DNA of 64,000 nucleotides from Telmatactis stephensoni (Eukaryota; Cnidaria; Anthozoa; Actiniaria; Isophelliidae): contig JALIZF010001587.1 of assembly GCA_029948255.1 (NCBI GenBank), positions 248,001 through 312,000 of the forward strand, given 5' to 3'. The position numbers were made by a program, and so were the translations under genes. The notes below the pieces were generated by a model, which was not told the DNA's origin, ran no database searches, and saw only the letters and a list, made by a program, of their open reading frames with translations. The stretch's first letter is position 1. Each line of letters starts with the position of its first letter. This document shows, one piece after another, positions 11,235 through 22,864 of this stretch.

Positions 11235-14200
11235 ATGATGAGTATAATTCTAATTGTCTTCGTGGGGTAAGTTAAAATGCTCTTTTCAACAATCTACACG
11301 ACTCCATACGACTTGACTGCTCAACGATCTGTGGTTTGGACATGCTGAACGGCCAAAAGAGTTAGACGTATAGCTCAACTTCCAAAGAAAGTCGATTTAA
11401 AACTAACCACACCCTATTTCCAATGTACGTTTTGAATTTGGGGGCAAGACCCAGGACAGGTTTTGAATTTTGAATTCAAGACCTGCATCAGGTTTTTTAC
11501 CAAGCTAGTCACATACATGTTTGAGACTAGAGTTTTTACCTTCAATGCACATTTGAGATTTTAGACACACACACTAGAAGTCAGAAAGTCTTAAAATTTA
11601 AGTAGTTGACTATTCTAACCTTTTAAAAAATCGCAAATGATATCTTACACATCGACTCTACCGAGCCTCGAACCCTCATGCAACCCTTAGCATCTTGTTC
11701 CATTTACTTACCACTATGATATCCGGTAAATCGTTGACCATGACGGAATTTTAAGAAGCTTTATCCCAAAACAGCTATTGTTCGACGTTAATTTGATGCA
11801 CATATACATCACTCGATATAACTTAAATCCGATGATTTGAATTCTTATTCAGTTCCAGAATTTTTGCATTGAAACGATGAAAATAGGGTTTGTTTAGTTT
11901 TTTTTAAACCACTTCAAACGCACGGACGAGGGTTTGCATTGAAATTCTGCGGCCCTCGTCCGTGCATTTGAACCTTTATGTAAAGACTCATCAAACACAC
12001 AATGCAACATTTCCTGCAAGTTTTAGGTAACGTTGCTCGTTACGTTACGGAGATAGGTGCACGGTGTCACTTCTGTTGTTGTTGCACAGTGTTGCAAGAA
12101 AAGATGGACTGAAAACAAGTTTGAGTCTGAAACAATCAGGCGCTCCGACTACTGGCAGAGCTATTAAATGTATGGGTTTATAAAGCCGCGGCTACACGAG
12201 CGATCTTTTGCTTGCACAGGCGACGCGATGATTTTTATATCACAGCGTGGTACCTATATGAGCGACAAGTGCTGGCAGCAAATGCTCGCATTAAAGTGAC
12301 ATGACTGAAAGACTGGTTTTATTAACAAATATGGCGTATGAAATTGTAACGCTGGTGAAGTCAAAAAATCGTGTCGCCTTTGCAAAAATGAGATCGTCCG
12401 TGTAGCCTTGGCTTAAGCTGAATGTTTTCTACACGACAAGACGCATGACTTCACTAGACGGACTTTCGACCCTCCATAGCTGAGCATGCCTTGTAGAAAC
12501 CTTCATACGGGAAAGCCGACGGACTCGGGAACAATTAAGGATGATATTCCTTAAATTCATAACATATTATTTTTAGGATGCTCTTTCCAAGGGGTTTTTC
12601 TGCTGATGTTATGTATGGGGATTTCCAATTTAGTCCTCAAAATCACTCTCACGTTTTTGGTAAGTAAAGGTTGGCCTGGAAGGGTAAGCCTGAAATATAA
12701 GTTGATAAGGTATTCCTTGATATTGTATGGATAGATGGGCAAATGATTTCTCCGATCCAGGCAGGAAGTTTTCAATTAAACTCAATTTCTACGCTTTTTC
12801 GGATTTCACTGCTGTATTCTTCAATTGTAGTCGTTCCCAGGAGAATGAAATGAACATCATGACAGCCATGTTGATGGTCTTGACAAAAGAAAACCGCTGC
12901 CGACATGGCTGCCACGTGTTTTGTTCAATTAACTCTCCTGAGAATGACTGCAATTCAAGAATTGCCTGCGTGTAACCCTGGTGCCAGGGATTTGGCTTGT
13001 GTTAAGTTTCAAATCTTTGGCGTGCCAAATCTTTGGGACCCATGGTACTTGCGTGTCCACCCGAGATTGAATCGAATCGAAACTTAAAGCCCGCCGCACA
13101 CGTTCAGAAACTGCGTGAGGAAACTGCCACGTACCACGCAAAGCACTTAGCTCAGACGATTTCTCGCCGCAAACGTTGCATCTTTGGCTAGGCGAGGCCA
13201 AAAATATCAAACAAAATCGGCGCATCGCCTCGCGAGGCAGGTAAAAGAGCACACGGTGAGAAAAGCGCCTCGCGTGGCAGTTTCCTCACACAGTTTCTCA
13301 ACGTGTGCGGTGGGCTTCAGCGACAAACAAATCGCGCGCGTATTTTGAACCATTTTTTATTCTACTTCAGTCCTCCTTAAAGTCCTTATGACATTGTTAT
13401 TTGATTAATTTTGAAATCAATTCTTTTTAGGGATGTTTTAGGGAGCATAGTGAGAATAGTTTCACGTTTTAAAAATTTGAGATCATATTTTCCAATATGT
13501 GAAAGTTTCAAATCTCAAAATGTAAATTAGATGACGTAAATAAGGCATCGTTTATTAATTGTACAAAAACGAGCCATCCTAACATTCGTTCTAAATATTT
13601 TTCCCATTCGTAAATTATTTTCATATATAAAACGTGAAGTTAAGCGAAAAATTTGTTATGTTATCGAAGAGTACTTGTTGTAAAAGCCACAAGAAGTTTG
13701 CACAAGACTTCATATCCATTATTATGAAATTTGAAACTTTTGTATTTTGGAAACAGAAATTATAACATTTATAAAGAATTGATTTTTAAAATAAATAAAA
13801 TTGTAAAAAGCACTTTAAATGCCCACCGACTGAAATTTGACCTCTTGGATTCAACCGTCCATTTTCACATTAACTGAGCTTTTACATCAATTGCAGCTGA
13901 CCCAATCACCGCTACGATGCTTTCGGTTGGTAAAGTCTTGACATCAGCGTGGACATTCTTTCAGAAGGATACGTCGTTAAAGATTCAAATCAGAAATGGA
14001 CTTCAAGGTGAAAGTAATAGGCATGATGCCTGTGCTCGGCTTATTTTAGTGCCTCTGGGAATTACCCTGGGTGCCAGATAGCCTCCTCCGCAGGCTACTC
14101 CTTTCTATTGGATTTCCTGGCTCACTCCCAGTCTCTCTTCTTTGCAACAGGAAGCCCAAGAGATAAAAGGAGTTGCCTGCGGAGGAGGCTAGGTGCCAGA

Positions 14201-15495
14201 GCTTTCGCTCGTTACCGGTTTCGTTAAAAATCATTAGAATTCTTATTTGTCGTCCAAGGTCCCTGCTGACAGAGGCTCCTTAATTTTCTTCCATGACAAA
14301 GAAGAAAAAGAGACTCTGCCGGTAGGGAATCTTCCCAGATTTTTCCTTCCCAGATTTGATCGAAGTGAAAAGGATTGAAGCGTGCAGCACTGGTTCCACG
14401 CTCTGCGCTTTTGCCTTGACCATATTTGGAAAACGAAACCTTGCCATGGCCTTAATCTATTTCTAGCTTTTATTTGTACATTTTTGTTCATTACTGAAAG
14501 TAGATTTTGTATTTGTGGCTTTAGACATCCTAAACTGCCACTTTATACTGCATGAATGAAAGTATACGATCACCATCAAAAGATCGGTTCCAAAGACTGA
14601 TAGCTCTTTTTGAGTTGGTACTTTGTATTGTTTTTAGGTTTATATATACCTTTTGAGGGTAAAAACCATGTATTGCCTTGCTCAACTGAATGAGGCAAAG
14701 GAACATTTTAGGGTTCATTTTCAAAATTTCCGAAGAGCATCCCCATCCTTCTATATAAAGGAGTCCCTCTATTTTAGGATACTGGTTTTTCGCGACACTC
14801 TAGTTAATTTCAGGATTTTTCTAAGTCGCAAAAAAAAAGAGTGTCATGAAAATTTCATATACAGTTGTTGCAACACTTTAAGGCCAAGCTAACAAAGTGG
14901 ACTGCCTTCGTTTTAGCCGACATGGAGCTTCCTCATTGGTACTCGAAACACGGTCACGCTTCTGTGCTACCTCCATCAGTGATTCCACAAGGAGACGAAG
15001 TTACGCAGATACAGTTTGACAAGACTGAGAGTTAGTAGCATGGTGAATTACATAGCTGAGAATTAAGGGCAAAAGCATGAGGGCACCTAGATGAAGCAGT
15101 TTTCGTATAAGTATTGAAACGCAGCTGCATGAAAGGTCACACCAAAACTGATGTAAATGATACTGACCTGTATGAGTTTCATTCTGTTATAAAAATGATC
15201 TGCATATCACGCTCAAATGCAGACACACATGCCCTTTTCATGTATTTTCCCTCGCGCGGCTAAAGAGGTTTCATACCAAAATGGGCGCTGTATCTGCTTT
15301 GGTGTATTATCATCTCACTGAGCAAGGTTGGATGACATATAAATTACTGGCAACTTGTGGTTCGTTTGGTCTCGCCACGGGAATTGCACGAACCATGGCT
15401 TGATCCAACTCGCACTGATATTACGCCGAAATGAACCAAAGTTGCCAAAGTTATATTGCACGAACTTTTGCGCTGTTGATCAGTTGTGTTATTAC

Positions 15496-15532
<37 letters not shown>

Positions 15533-17209
15533 CTTCTTCTTCTTCTTCTTCTTCTTCCATCTTCTTCTTCATATCTTCTTTTTCTTCTTCTTCTTCCATC
15601 TTCTTCTTCATATCTTCTTTTTCAGATCTTTGTCTATTTCTACGTACTCAGATTGTTGCTGATATCGATCATGTAAATAAACAATTTGCCGGTAACAGAG
15701 CTAGCTCAACTGAAATGCTAATAACGCAAAGTATGTATGTGCATGGATTGTTTAATTGGCTGGACAGAACTGACAAATATGGCATCGAAACAGTTAACGA
15801 AATCAAGCAATGAGAAACAAAACGATTACATTTTATCTGAAGATCAGGTATTGCTATTGCAGTACCGTTGCTCCATCAGTTATTTTCTCGATTTTTCTCG
15901 ATCTTTTTAATTTCGTCTGACTCGTAAAGTTAGACGCTTTCCAGTTCTAAAACAGCGTCTTGGTGCAGCTTTACTAACAAATTTTTGTAAATCTGTTTGG
16001 TCAAACACGCTTTTCGGTCCCATCCTTCAATTCGTTTATCATATTATCGGCAAATTGCAGATAAATACATGGGAACGGGGATTAACGTAGTGGACAGAAA
16101 CTCATTCCGTTATATATCGTCGAAACAGCCCCTAAATTACTTCTCGGTCATCCTTCAAATAATACTTACAGTAGTCTGCAATAGTTCACGACTTATTTTG
16201 AGTGGTAAACAAAAGTTTTCATTTCTTTCCAGGTGGTTTTGCAGGATTGCGAGGTGTCCTGTCTTATCAACTGAATACAAAGAAGGTCTCTAAAAACGAG
16301 TATATGGTTGTCATGTGGAACGTTCCTGAGTTTAAACGATATTTTGATGACATCAAATTTGCAGTTAAGGTTAGTGAAAGCGGTATTTGTTTTAGACTGA
16401 ATAGTATAGGCATGGACAAGAGAGAAGAGAAAATAAGACCATGCGGCATGCGAACAATTGCTGCATGAAGTTCTGATGATATTGGGAATTATCAATGCCC
16501 GGGAAAGTGTTATTGGCTGAAGCCGTAGGCTGACAGCAATAACATTTACCGAGACATTATAATTCCGGATATCCTCAAAAACGAATTCAATAACTATTTT
16601 ATTATACATTGTCATACACACGTTTCTGAAGACATAAGAAAAAAATAGTGAAAACGCGAACTGATTCGTCAAAATGAACAGTAAAATGCAAAAACTCTAA
16701 AATGGTGGTCTACGAATTAGTTCATTTACCTTCAAAATCCATGTTATACAAAGAAGAACTTCCATCTGCACCAAGATGAACACCAAGATTTGCGAAATAA
16801 ATCAAACAAACAAACAAAGCTTTATAGTCCAAAACTTACATTTGCCGACTGAATTTCTTTTTCAAAGATGGTGGTTTTGATCACGTCAGTGCCGAAAATC
16901 AGTCATTCAGAGCGCGCATCATATACTATACAGAAAACACAGTAAACGTATAAAACTGTGTAACTGTGTAGCTTGCATAAGTCTTTTGCTGATCGATTGT
17001 TGATCGTTTTGCAGATTGAAAGGCTTGCACTGGGTATGAGCTTAGACGAAGCTCGTCTCAAAACCTATTTAACCAATGCAAACTGGATAAAAGCCAAAGA
17101 TAAGACCGACTACTTTTGTGCAAATGATGATACCGGTACCTTTGCTCTAAAGGCTGCCATGGGAACGCAAAGCCGGTTGACATTAAGAGTTCAAGTAGCC
17201 CGGCTTTAA
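11235..17209 (+). CDS. Actinoporin-like gene C, complete, six exons
   Basis: Coding exons: 11235-11266, 12577-12659, 13897-14007, 14917-15030, 16233-16369 and 17015-17209. Phases are 2,1,1,1,0, all GT-AG, 672 nt in total (223 aa). Exon 1 encodes a hydrophobic start (MMSIILIVFVG) preceded by an acceptor-like site, so the 5'UTR is probably spliced. Exon 3 carries an amphipathic-type helix (residues about 39-60) followed by a beta strand. Exon 4 has a Trp-Tyr and a Pro-Pro segment that aligns with the Leu-Pro-His-Lys region of actinoporins. Exon 5 has a Gly-rich turn, a strand, and MVVMWNVPEF, matching the family's conserved hydrophobic strand ending in Val-Pro. Exon 6 has a Trp segment and terminal strands (ALKAAMGTQSRLTLRVQV). 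RGD is missing and the Tyr/Trp phosphocholine cluster is largely replaced by charged residues, so membrane lysis is uncertain. AATAAA lies at about 17291. The call rests on fold-pattern resemblance and shared intron phases with gene B. Confidence 0.65.
12180..12415. mobile_element. Inverted-repeat element in gene C intron 1
   Basis: GGCTACACGAGCGATCT near 12189 pairs with AGATCGTCCGTGTAGCC near 12391, with further pairing outward through AAGCC. It lies inside the first coding intron and is non-coding. Confidence 0.65.
13088..13317. mobile_element. MITE with long terminal inverted repeats in gene C intron 2
   Basis: AAGCCCGCCGCACACGTTCA at the left pairs with TGAACGTGTG-type sequence (CAACGTGTGCGGTGGGCTT) at the right. 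Both arms continue inward through GAAACTG, GTGAGGAAACTGCCACG. The open frame at 12929-13252 on the minus strand lies largely within it. Confidence 0.75.
13525..13745. repeat. Dispersed repeat, related to 53050-53260
   Basis: AGATGACGT, an A/T-rich stretch with TTGTACAAAAA, then CTTGTTGTAAA about 130 bp on, occur in the same order and spacing here and upstream of K1 exon 2 at about 53050-53260. This is a diverged dispersed family, located in gene C intron 2 just before exon 3. Confidence 0.5.
15497..15624. repeat. (TGT)n then (TCT)n microsatellite in gene C intron 4
   Basis: About 35 bp of TGT repeats run straight into TCT repeats, followed by a duplicated unit TCCATCTTCTTCTTCATATC. The Cys/Ser-rich open frame spanning 15355-15813 is explained by it. 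Confidence 0.9.
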
Positions 17210-17623
17210 ACCGCCAGCTGCCAGATAAAAATACCAATTGTTGCCATAGCGATAACAAACCGCTTGTACTCAGTGATGATTTTTAACAACAATAAAATGT
17301 TGATTCAATGTCCAGTTTTGTGAAGATATTTTCCTCGGGTTTTTGCAGTAATACCCAAACTTTTTCTTGATGGTGTTTATACTAGCTTTCTTTTGCCAGA
17401 GGGAGATTAACAGGGGTGGGCCTCAACTTGAGACGACTTTAGTCCCTATTTTCTTTAGTCCCTATTCTTCTAAGGAGCAAGGACGATGGCACAATTGGTT
17501 AGTGCGCTGCCTTTGATGCGAGAGTTCCCTAGTTTGATCCCCAGTCCTGACCTCGCATCCTTGTTTTGACTTCTTTCCTTTCCGTGTAGCTTTAAGTGCC
17601 TTTAAATACCCTTAAAACGGAGC

Positions 17624-17714
<91 letters not shown>

Positions 17715-18836
17715 ATATCTTTTAGGGGGTTAAATTTGAAGTTTAGAGTTTTTTAGCATTTTCCTGGTCTCTCTTAGAGCATCAAAAGAGCCCATCGCTT
17801 ATTATCTTTTAAGGATATTTTTGTAAAATTTCCGACGAGCATACCCGAACCTTTTACGATAGAGTCCGAGTAACTTTACTCAGTTTTTATTTGAGTAAAT
17901 GAGTACCCTTCAGTCAAACAACTGAGTAACCACGTACCCTTTACTCAAATAACTGAGTAAATTTACTCGCGCGTTTTTGTAGTGGGAAATTAATGAGATG
18001 ATGAATGATGATGAATTTTTTTTTCTCTTTTCAAACTCAAAATCATAATACTCAAAAATTTCCTTTTATTAGTTTTAATTACCCATTTCACTCATCAGAT
18101 TAGTCAATATTTTTTTTCTAAACAAATGTCTTAATTCAAAACTTATACATGTTTTTGTAAAAATTATGAGAATTTTAATTTCAATGTATCAGTATATACA
18201 TACATATTATTTTCAAATTTATCCAATATCGCACCTTTTCCAAGTCATAACAGTGATTTATTACCATTCAGTCTGAATAACTGCATCATTAATTTGGCAA
18301 AGAAGTAATAATATAACCTGTGTTTCAGCCATTTTAGTGTGAAAATTTTTGCAAAATGCTCTATTTAGCCTGATATATTAATAATATATACATTCAAAAA
18401 AGGCTTAAAAACTTTTCATCTGTAAAAATACATATCACAAAAAGTTATATAAAATACAAAATTCGTTGATCAAAAATATATGAAAAATATACTTATATTA
18501 CTTTAAAAAGGATTCCATACAAAAATCGTTTATATTTTCTGGTACAGTTCCATCCCACTTTGTGCTACGCCGAAATTTCTCATTAACCTTGGAACTAGAT
18601 GTTAATGATAATGCGGAAGGCACATAATGAATTTGATGTCACACAACGACCAGCGCCTTTGACAAGCAAGCCAATACATGAAAGCTTGCCTATTGCTAAT
18701 GCTATCTCAAGAATGCCATGACATTTCCCGTGCTTCATTCTTCGTATATATATACTATCCCAAGAATGCCATGACATTCCACGTGCTTCATTCTTGGTAT
18801 ATACTATCTCAAGTATGCCATGACATTTCCCGTGCT
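17210..18836. other. Intergenic region between gene C and K2 (convergent)
   Basis: Gene C ends rightward and K2 ends leftward, so the interval holds two 3' ends. It contains the SINE copy 2 (17485-17710), then strongly AT-rich sequence (about 18000-18590) with no coding signal, and finally copies of the 50-bp tandem repeat that starts in the K2 last exon. Confidence 0.7.
17485..17710 (+). mobile_element. tRNA-derived SINE, copy 2, with (GA)n tail
   Basis: GGTTAGTGCGCTGCC and TAGTTTGATCCCC mark the degenerate A and B boxes. The body through CCCTTAAAACGGAGCACTGA matches copy 1 at 201-358. The tail is an uninterrupted (GA)n of about 84 bp (17627-17710), much longer than in copy 1. Confidence 0.8.
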
Positions 18837-18895
18837 TCATTCTTCGTATATACCATCCCAAGAATGCCATGACATTTCTGATGCTTCATTCATAG
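18705..18895. repeat. About 50-bp tandem repeat spanning K2 C-terminal codons and 3'UTR
   Basis: CAAGAATGCCATGACATTTC recurs at about 18709, 18761, 18810 (AAGTATGCC variant) and 18859, giving periods of 49-52 bp. The last copy is coding: on the minus strand it specifies the K2 ending SEMSWHSWDGIYEE. The other three are downstream of the TGA stop at 18839-18837. Confidence 0.85.
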
Positions 18896-19650
18896 GTTCA
18901 TAAAGTACATCATTAGAATTAGAATTTTCATATTGTGGTTCTGACCATTCGTTCTCCATAGCACCATCTAATGTATCGAGGTCAGGTTGTGGAGACAATT
19001 GTGCTTCCTCGTGTGCGTCTTCTTGTTGGACTAGCATAGAAGACCTGGAACTACAGGCATTAGATCTTACTCGAAAGTTGCTTTCAGGTAAAACTGCTGA
19101 TGTGGAGGAACTTGAGGTTGATTTGCATGCATCCTTTGAAGTCTCGTCTACTGAGATTTTAGTCTGATAATATAAATAACAGTATAAGTAGCTGCAACAG
19201 CACATTTAGGGGGTGTTTACATGACACCTGGATCATCTTAGCACTAGAATCATCCTAGCTAGCAGACGAATCATCCTACCTGCTATACATTTACTGCATA
19301 CTGCATCAGTAGGATGATCTTAGTACCCGAAGTGAAGACACAAATTTCCATGTAAACAGAATGCAGTAAATGTATAACAGGTAGGATGATTCGCCGACTA
19401 GGATGATCCCAGTGCTAGGATGATCCTAGTGCCATGTAAACATCCCCCTCCCCGAAATTCATGCAGCAACTACCTAAGGTTTTTACGTCATTTTACATTC
19501 TCAGCAATCCAAGGGTTATTATTCTGTCGCTTGATTTTCTCTTCCCCCCCCCCCCCCCCCCCCAACAACAAAATCTGTAAAATCTCACTTCTAAAAGTCA
19601 ACTTTCTTTATGGCAGCTATTTAACATGAAAAGGTGAAAAGTATATTTCA

Positions 19651-19713
<63 letters not shown>

Positions 19714-22700
19714 GTCGGTATTAATAATTGTATTAATGATGGAAATGATGATGACACTGTTTGATACTTACTAATGTATTTTTGGGAAATTCGTTTGCAT
19801 TATCGCCCAAGTGTTCTGCTAGACGTTTACGAGGCAATGGTCGCGGTGGCCGTTTTTGAGATTCTAAAAGAAAAAAAAAACATGAAGAAATATACATAGG
19901 GCTAAAGAAGACGTGCAAAACGTCTAAAAACAAAGCTTATCTGGGCGTGACAGTGAGATTGAGCATTGCACCTTACCTGGTTTGTGAACAGAACCTCCAG
20001 GATGCTCATAAACATGTGAAGGAGGAGAAGGCGGCGGATGTGGTCTACCTGGTATAGGACTTTCAGGAGGCGAAGGAGGGAGCGGAGGCAATGGTCTACC
20101 TAGTTCTGGAATAGGATCTCCAGGATGCTCATAAATATGGGAAGGAGAAGTCGGAGGTGGTCTTCCAGAGATAGGACTTTCAGGAGGTGAAGGGGGAAGT
20201 GGAGGAAGCGGCCTGAGTTCTTGGACAGAATTGTAAAGAGTTCCTACGTCATCATAAACATCCTCGTCAATAATCTGTTCGTCTTCATTCTTTGCTTGCC
20301 GATCTCGATTTCCAGCTATGAGTGGTATATCAGAATAAAGTTCCTCCCCTTCATGAACATCTTCGTCTTCATTATATGATTCTGGAGCTTCATACATTTC
20401 GTCCTCTTCATTCCTAGGTTTTGCTTTTCGATTTGCATATTCATAGGAATGTTTCATAAAAACAGCCACCGGAGATAACTGTCTTAAAACCTCGAAAGAC
20501 AAGTGGTCTTCGGGAGGAATCACGTGATCGCTCATCGGCAATGATGGCTGCATCACTTCGACGTCAATTTGTTGACGCTTGATCACGTCGGGATGGAACT
20601 CCTTCCATCTTGTTAACAAGCACGACTCAAATGGATTCCTGAATTGTACGGCGGAAACACGTTGATTAGTTTGTGGGTAGAAATAAAAACTGTCTGTTGC
20701 GAGTCGTTATAACACTAGCGGCGGGAAGATCGAAGAAAAATCAGAAAAAAGAGAAAAATGGTCTACCACTACTATACACACATAAAATGCCCAATGATTC
20801 CGATGTGATTTCAATAAAAATCTTTAGTCATACAATCATGGAGATAATCCAATGGGTGGATTCTTTTGTGGCTGGCAATGCAATTAGGCCTTGTTTGGCT
20901 CAATTACCACAACAGCCCCGACAAAAATGGTCTGCTACAAGTGAACACCAAGAATGCGCCATGATATCATGATTAATGTTCACATCGTCATATAATCTAA
21001 TCTGTAGTCAGGAAATTGTGAAGAAAAACCAACGAGGGTCTATTTTGTTAAAGAAATGGTTCACGCTTAGCGTGCATCCATCGTGAAACTAATTTCATAT
21101 CGACTGATTTCAATAAAAATTACCTGTATGTAAGGCAATCGTAGAGAAGAACCAATGGAGGTCTTTCCTGTGGTTTGTGGAGCAAGCCTTGTTTGACGGC
21201 AATATGTAGCCATTCAGGCATGCAGGTTGGTTTGGGAGGTCGATTATCACCTTTCAGGTAGGCAAGAATCTACAAGGCAAATGAATTAAAGAAATGCTGT
21301 ATACAGTTCAATTTTGCTGTAATGAAAGAGATATAGGAAAAGTGAAAACATGATATTTGACGTTGGAAAATGAAAGGATGGACAGTGCGCCTTGCTCAAA
21401 TTCCTTCCATCAATACTCCTTTCAACCTGTATTTGCAATAATCGATCAGTCCAGTAGTGAACAGATGATTTTTAAACACGAGTTGTTTTGTCTATAGGAG
21501 TGCTTATCGTTTCCCGCGAAAAGGTCGGTTAACTTTAGGATGAGCAAAAGGTAAGATGGACCCACGAAATGTATGACATAACGAACCTCTTTTACTTGTG
21601 TGTTACCAAAAGGCTTAACATCCTCAGCTTTGCATCCCTCATCTTTGGCAAGAGCTATGTACAGCACATAGCACATGATACAGAATTGCCATACATCACT
21701 ACTGCAAGAGTAGCTGTGTGGGTATTCAATCACTTCTGGTGGATTCCTAGTGGGATTTAGACAAAGAAAATGCCATGAATTTGACTGAAAATTAATCGCT
21801 ATCCTATTGCGTGTTCTTCGTGTATCAATCTTTCTTGGATACAACCTCTATAGATATAGTTGCATCTGTTTACCTTTCGATAGCGTCATCAGGCATTTCC
21901 AGTTCCATGGGAGATGTCTTCAGATAAGTTGATCTTCCGAGGCGTGATATTTTGACCTTCAAAGAAATTCATACGAAGCAACGTAAACACATGATCACTG
22001 GCGGCAAGAGCACCTCATCTTTTTCTCTATCTCTCGGTGGGATAACGAAAAATTAACTGTATTTATTATACAATTGTGACTAAAATTTACCAAATAAGGT
22101 TTCGCTTGAGGGCCAATATGGGACGGTAATACCCTCTAGAAATCCGGTTTGCGTATTCGACCCTGTATGACGTCAAGGCTTCAAACCGGTTTGAAGCGCA
22201 CGCGCGCTGGTTTTCAAAAAGGACCGTTTCGATAACAAAAATACTGTTAAAAACAAAGCGAAAAAGCAATTGTATAATAAATCATTTAAAGGCTCGGCAA
22301 AATACATACGCGACTCGTAAAATATCAGCCCGGTAATACACAAGAAAATATCTAATAAGTGGTATTTAGTATCCATGGCTTTGCTACTATTTATGTTTTT
22401 GTTCTTGCTTATTTTACTACTACTTATGATGATCATAATAGCTTACTGGCATATATATGGAGCAATTCGTATCTATTCATAATCATTGGATGAAATAATT
22501 GCGTTTTCTTTTGGAGTTCCTCTTTTAGGGTTCTATTTTACGGCCTCTATACTTTGTGCCCAGTACATTTCATATGCTGTCCTTTTAAAAGGAAAAAAAG
22601 AAAGAAAGAAAGGTAGAAAGAAAGAAAGAAAGGTAGAAAGAAAGAAGGAAAGAAAGGTAGAAAGAAAGAGAGAAAGAAAGGTAGAAAGAAAGAGAGAAAG

Positions 22701-22770
22701 AAAGGTAGAAAGAAAGAGAGAAAGAAAGGTAGAAAGAAAGAAAGGTAGAAAGACAGAAAGAAAGAAAGGT

Positions 22771-22864
<94 letters not shown>

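Larger units (their letters stand above)
18837..20638 (-). other. K2 C-terminal Tyr/Pro-rich tail
   Basis: Three exons encode residues about 1109-1468. Two consecutive copies of a Pro-rich unit (PLPPLPPSPPESPI) are each followed by SH(I/V)YEHPG. Further Tyr motifs include YEYAN, MYEAPE, LYSDIP, DVYDDV, QYENS, LYEPM and IYEE. Such motifs are typical ligands of SH3 and SH2 domains, and acidic residues around many of the tyrosines suit tyrosine phosphorylation. This is inference from motif content. Confidence 0.75.

Noticed and set aside
15355..15813. 152-aa open frame with poly-Cys and poly-Ser
   Set aside because: It is an artefact of the TGT/TCT microsatellite in gene C intron 4.
18595..18870. 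91-aa open frame (-) continuing the K2 tail motif
   Set aside because: It is a shifted frame through the 50-bp tandem repeat. The spliced K2 frame stops at 18837.
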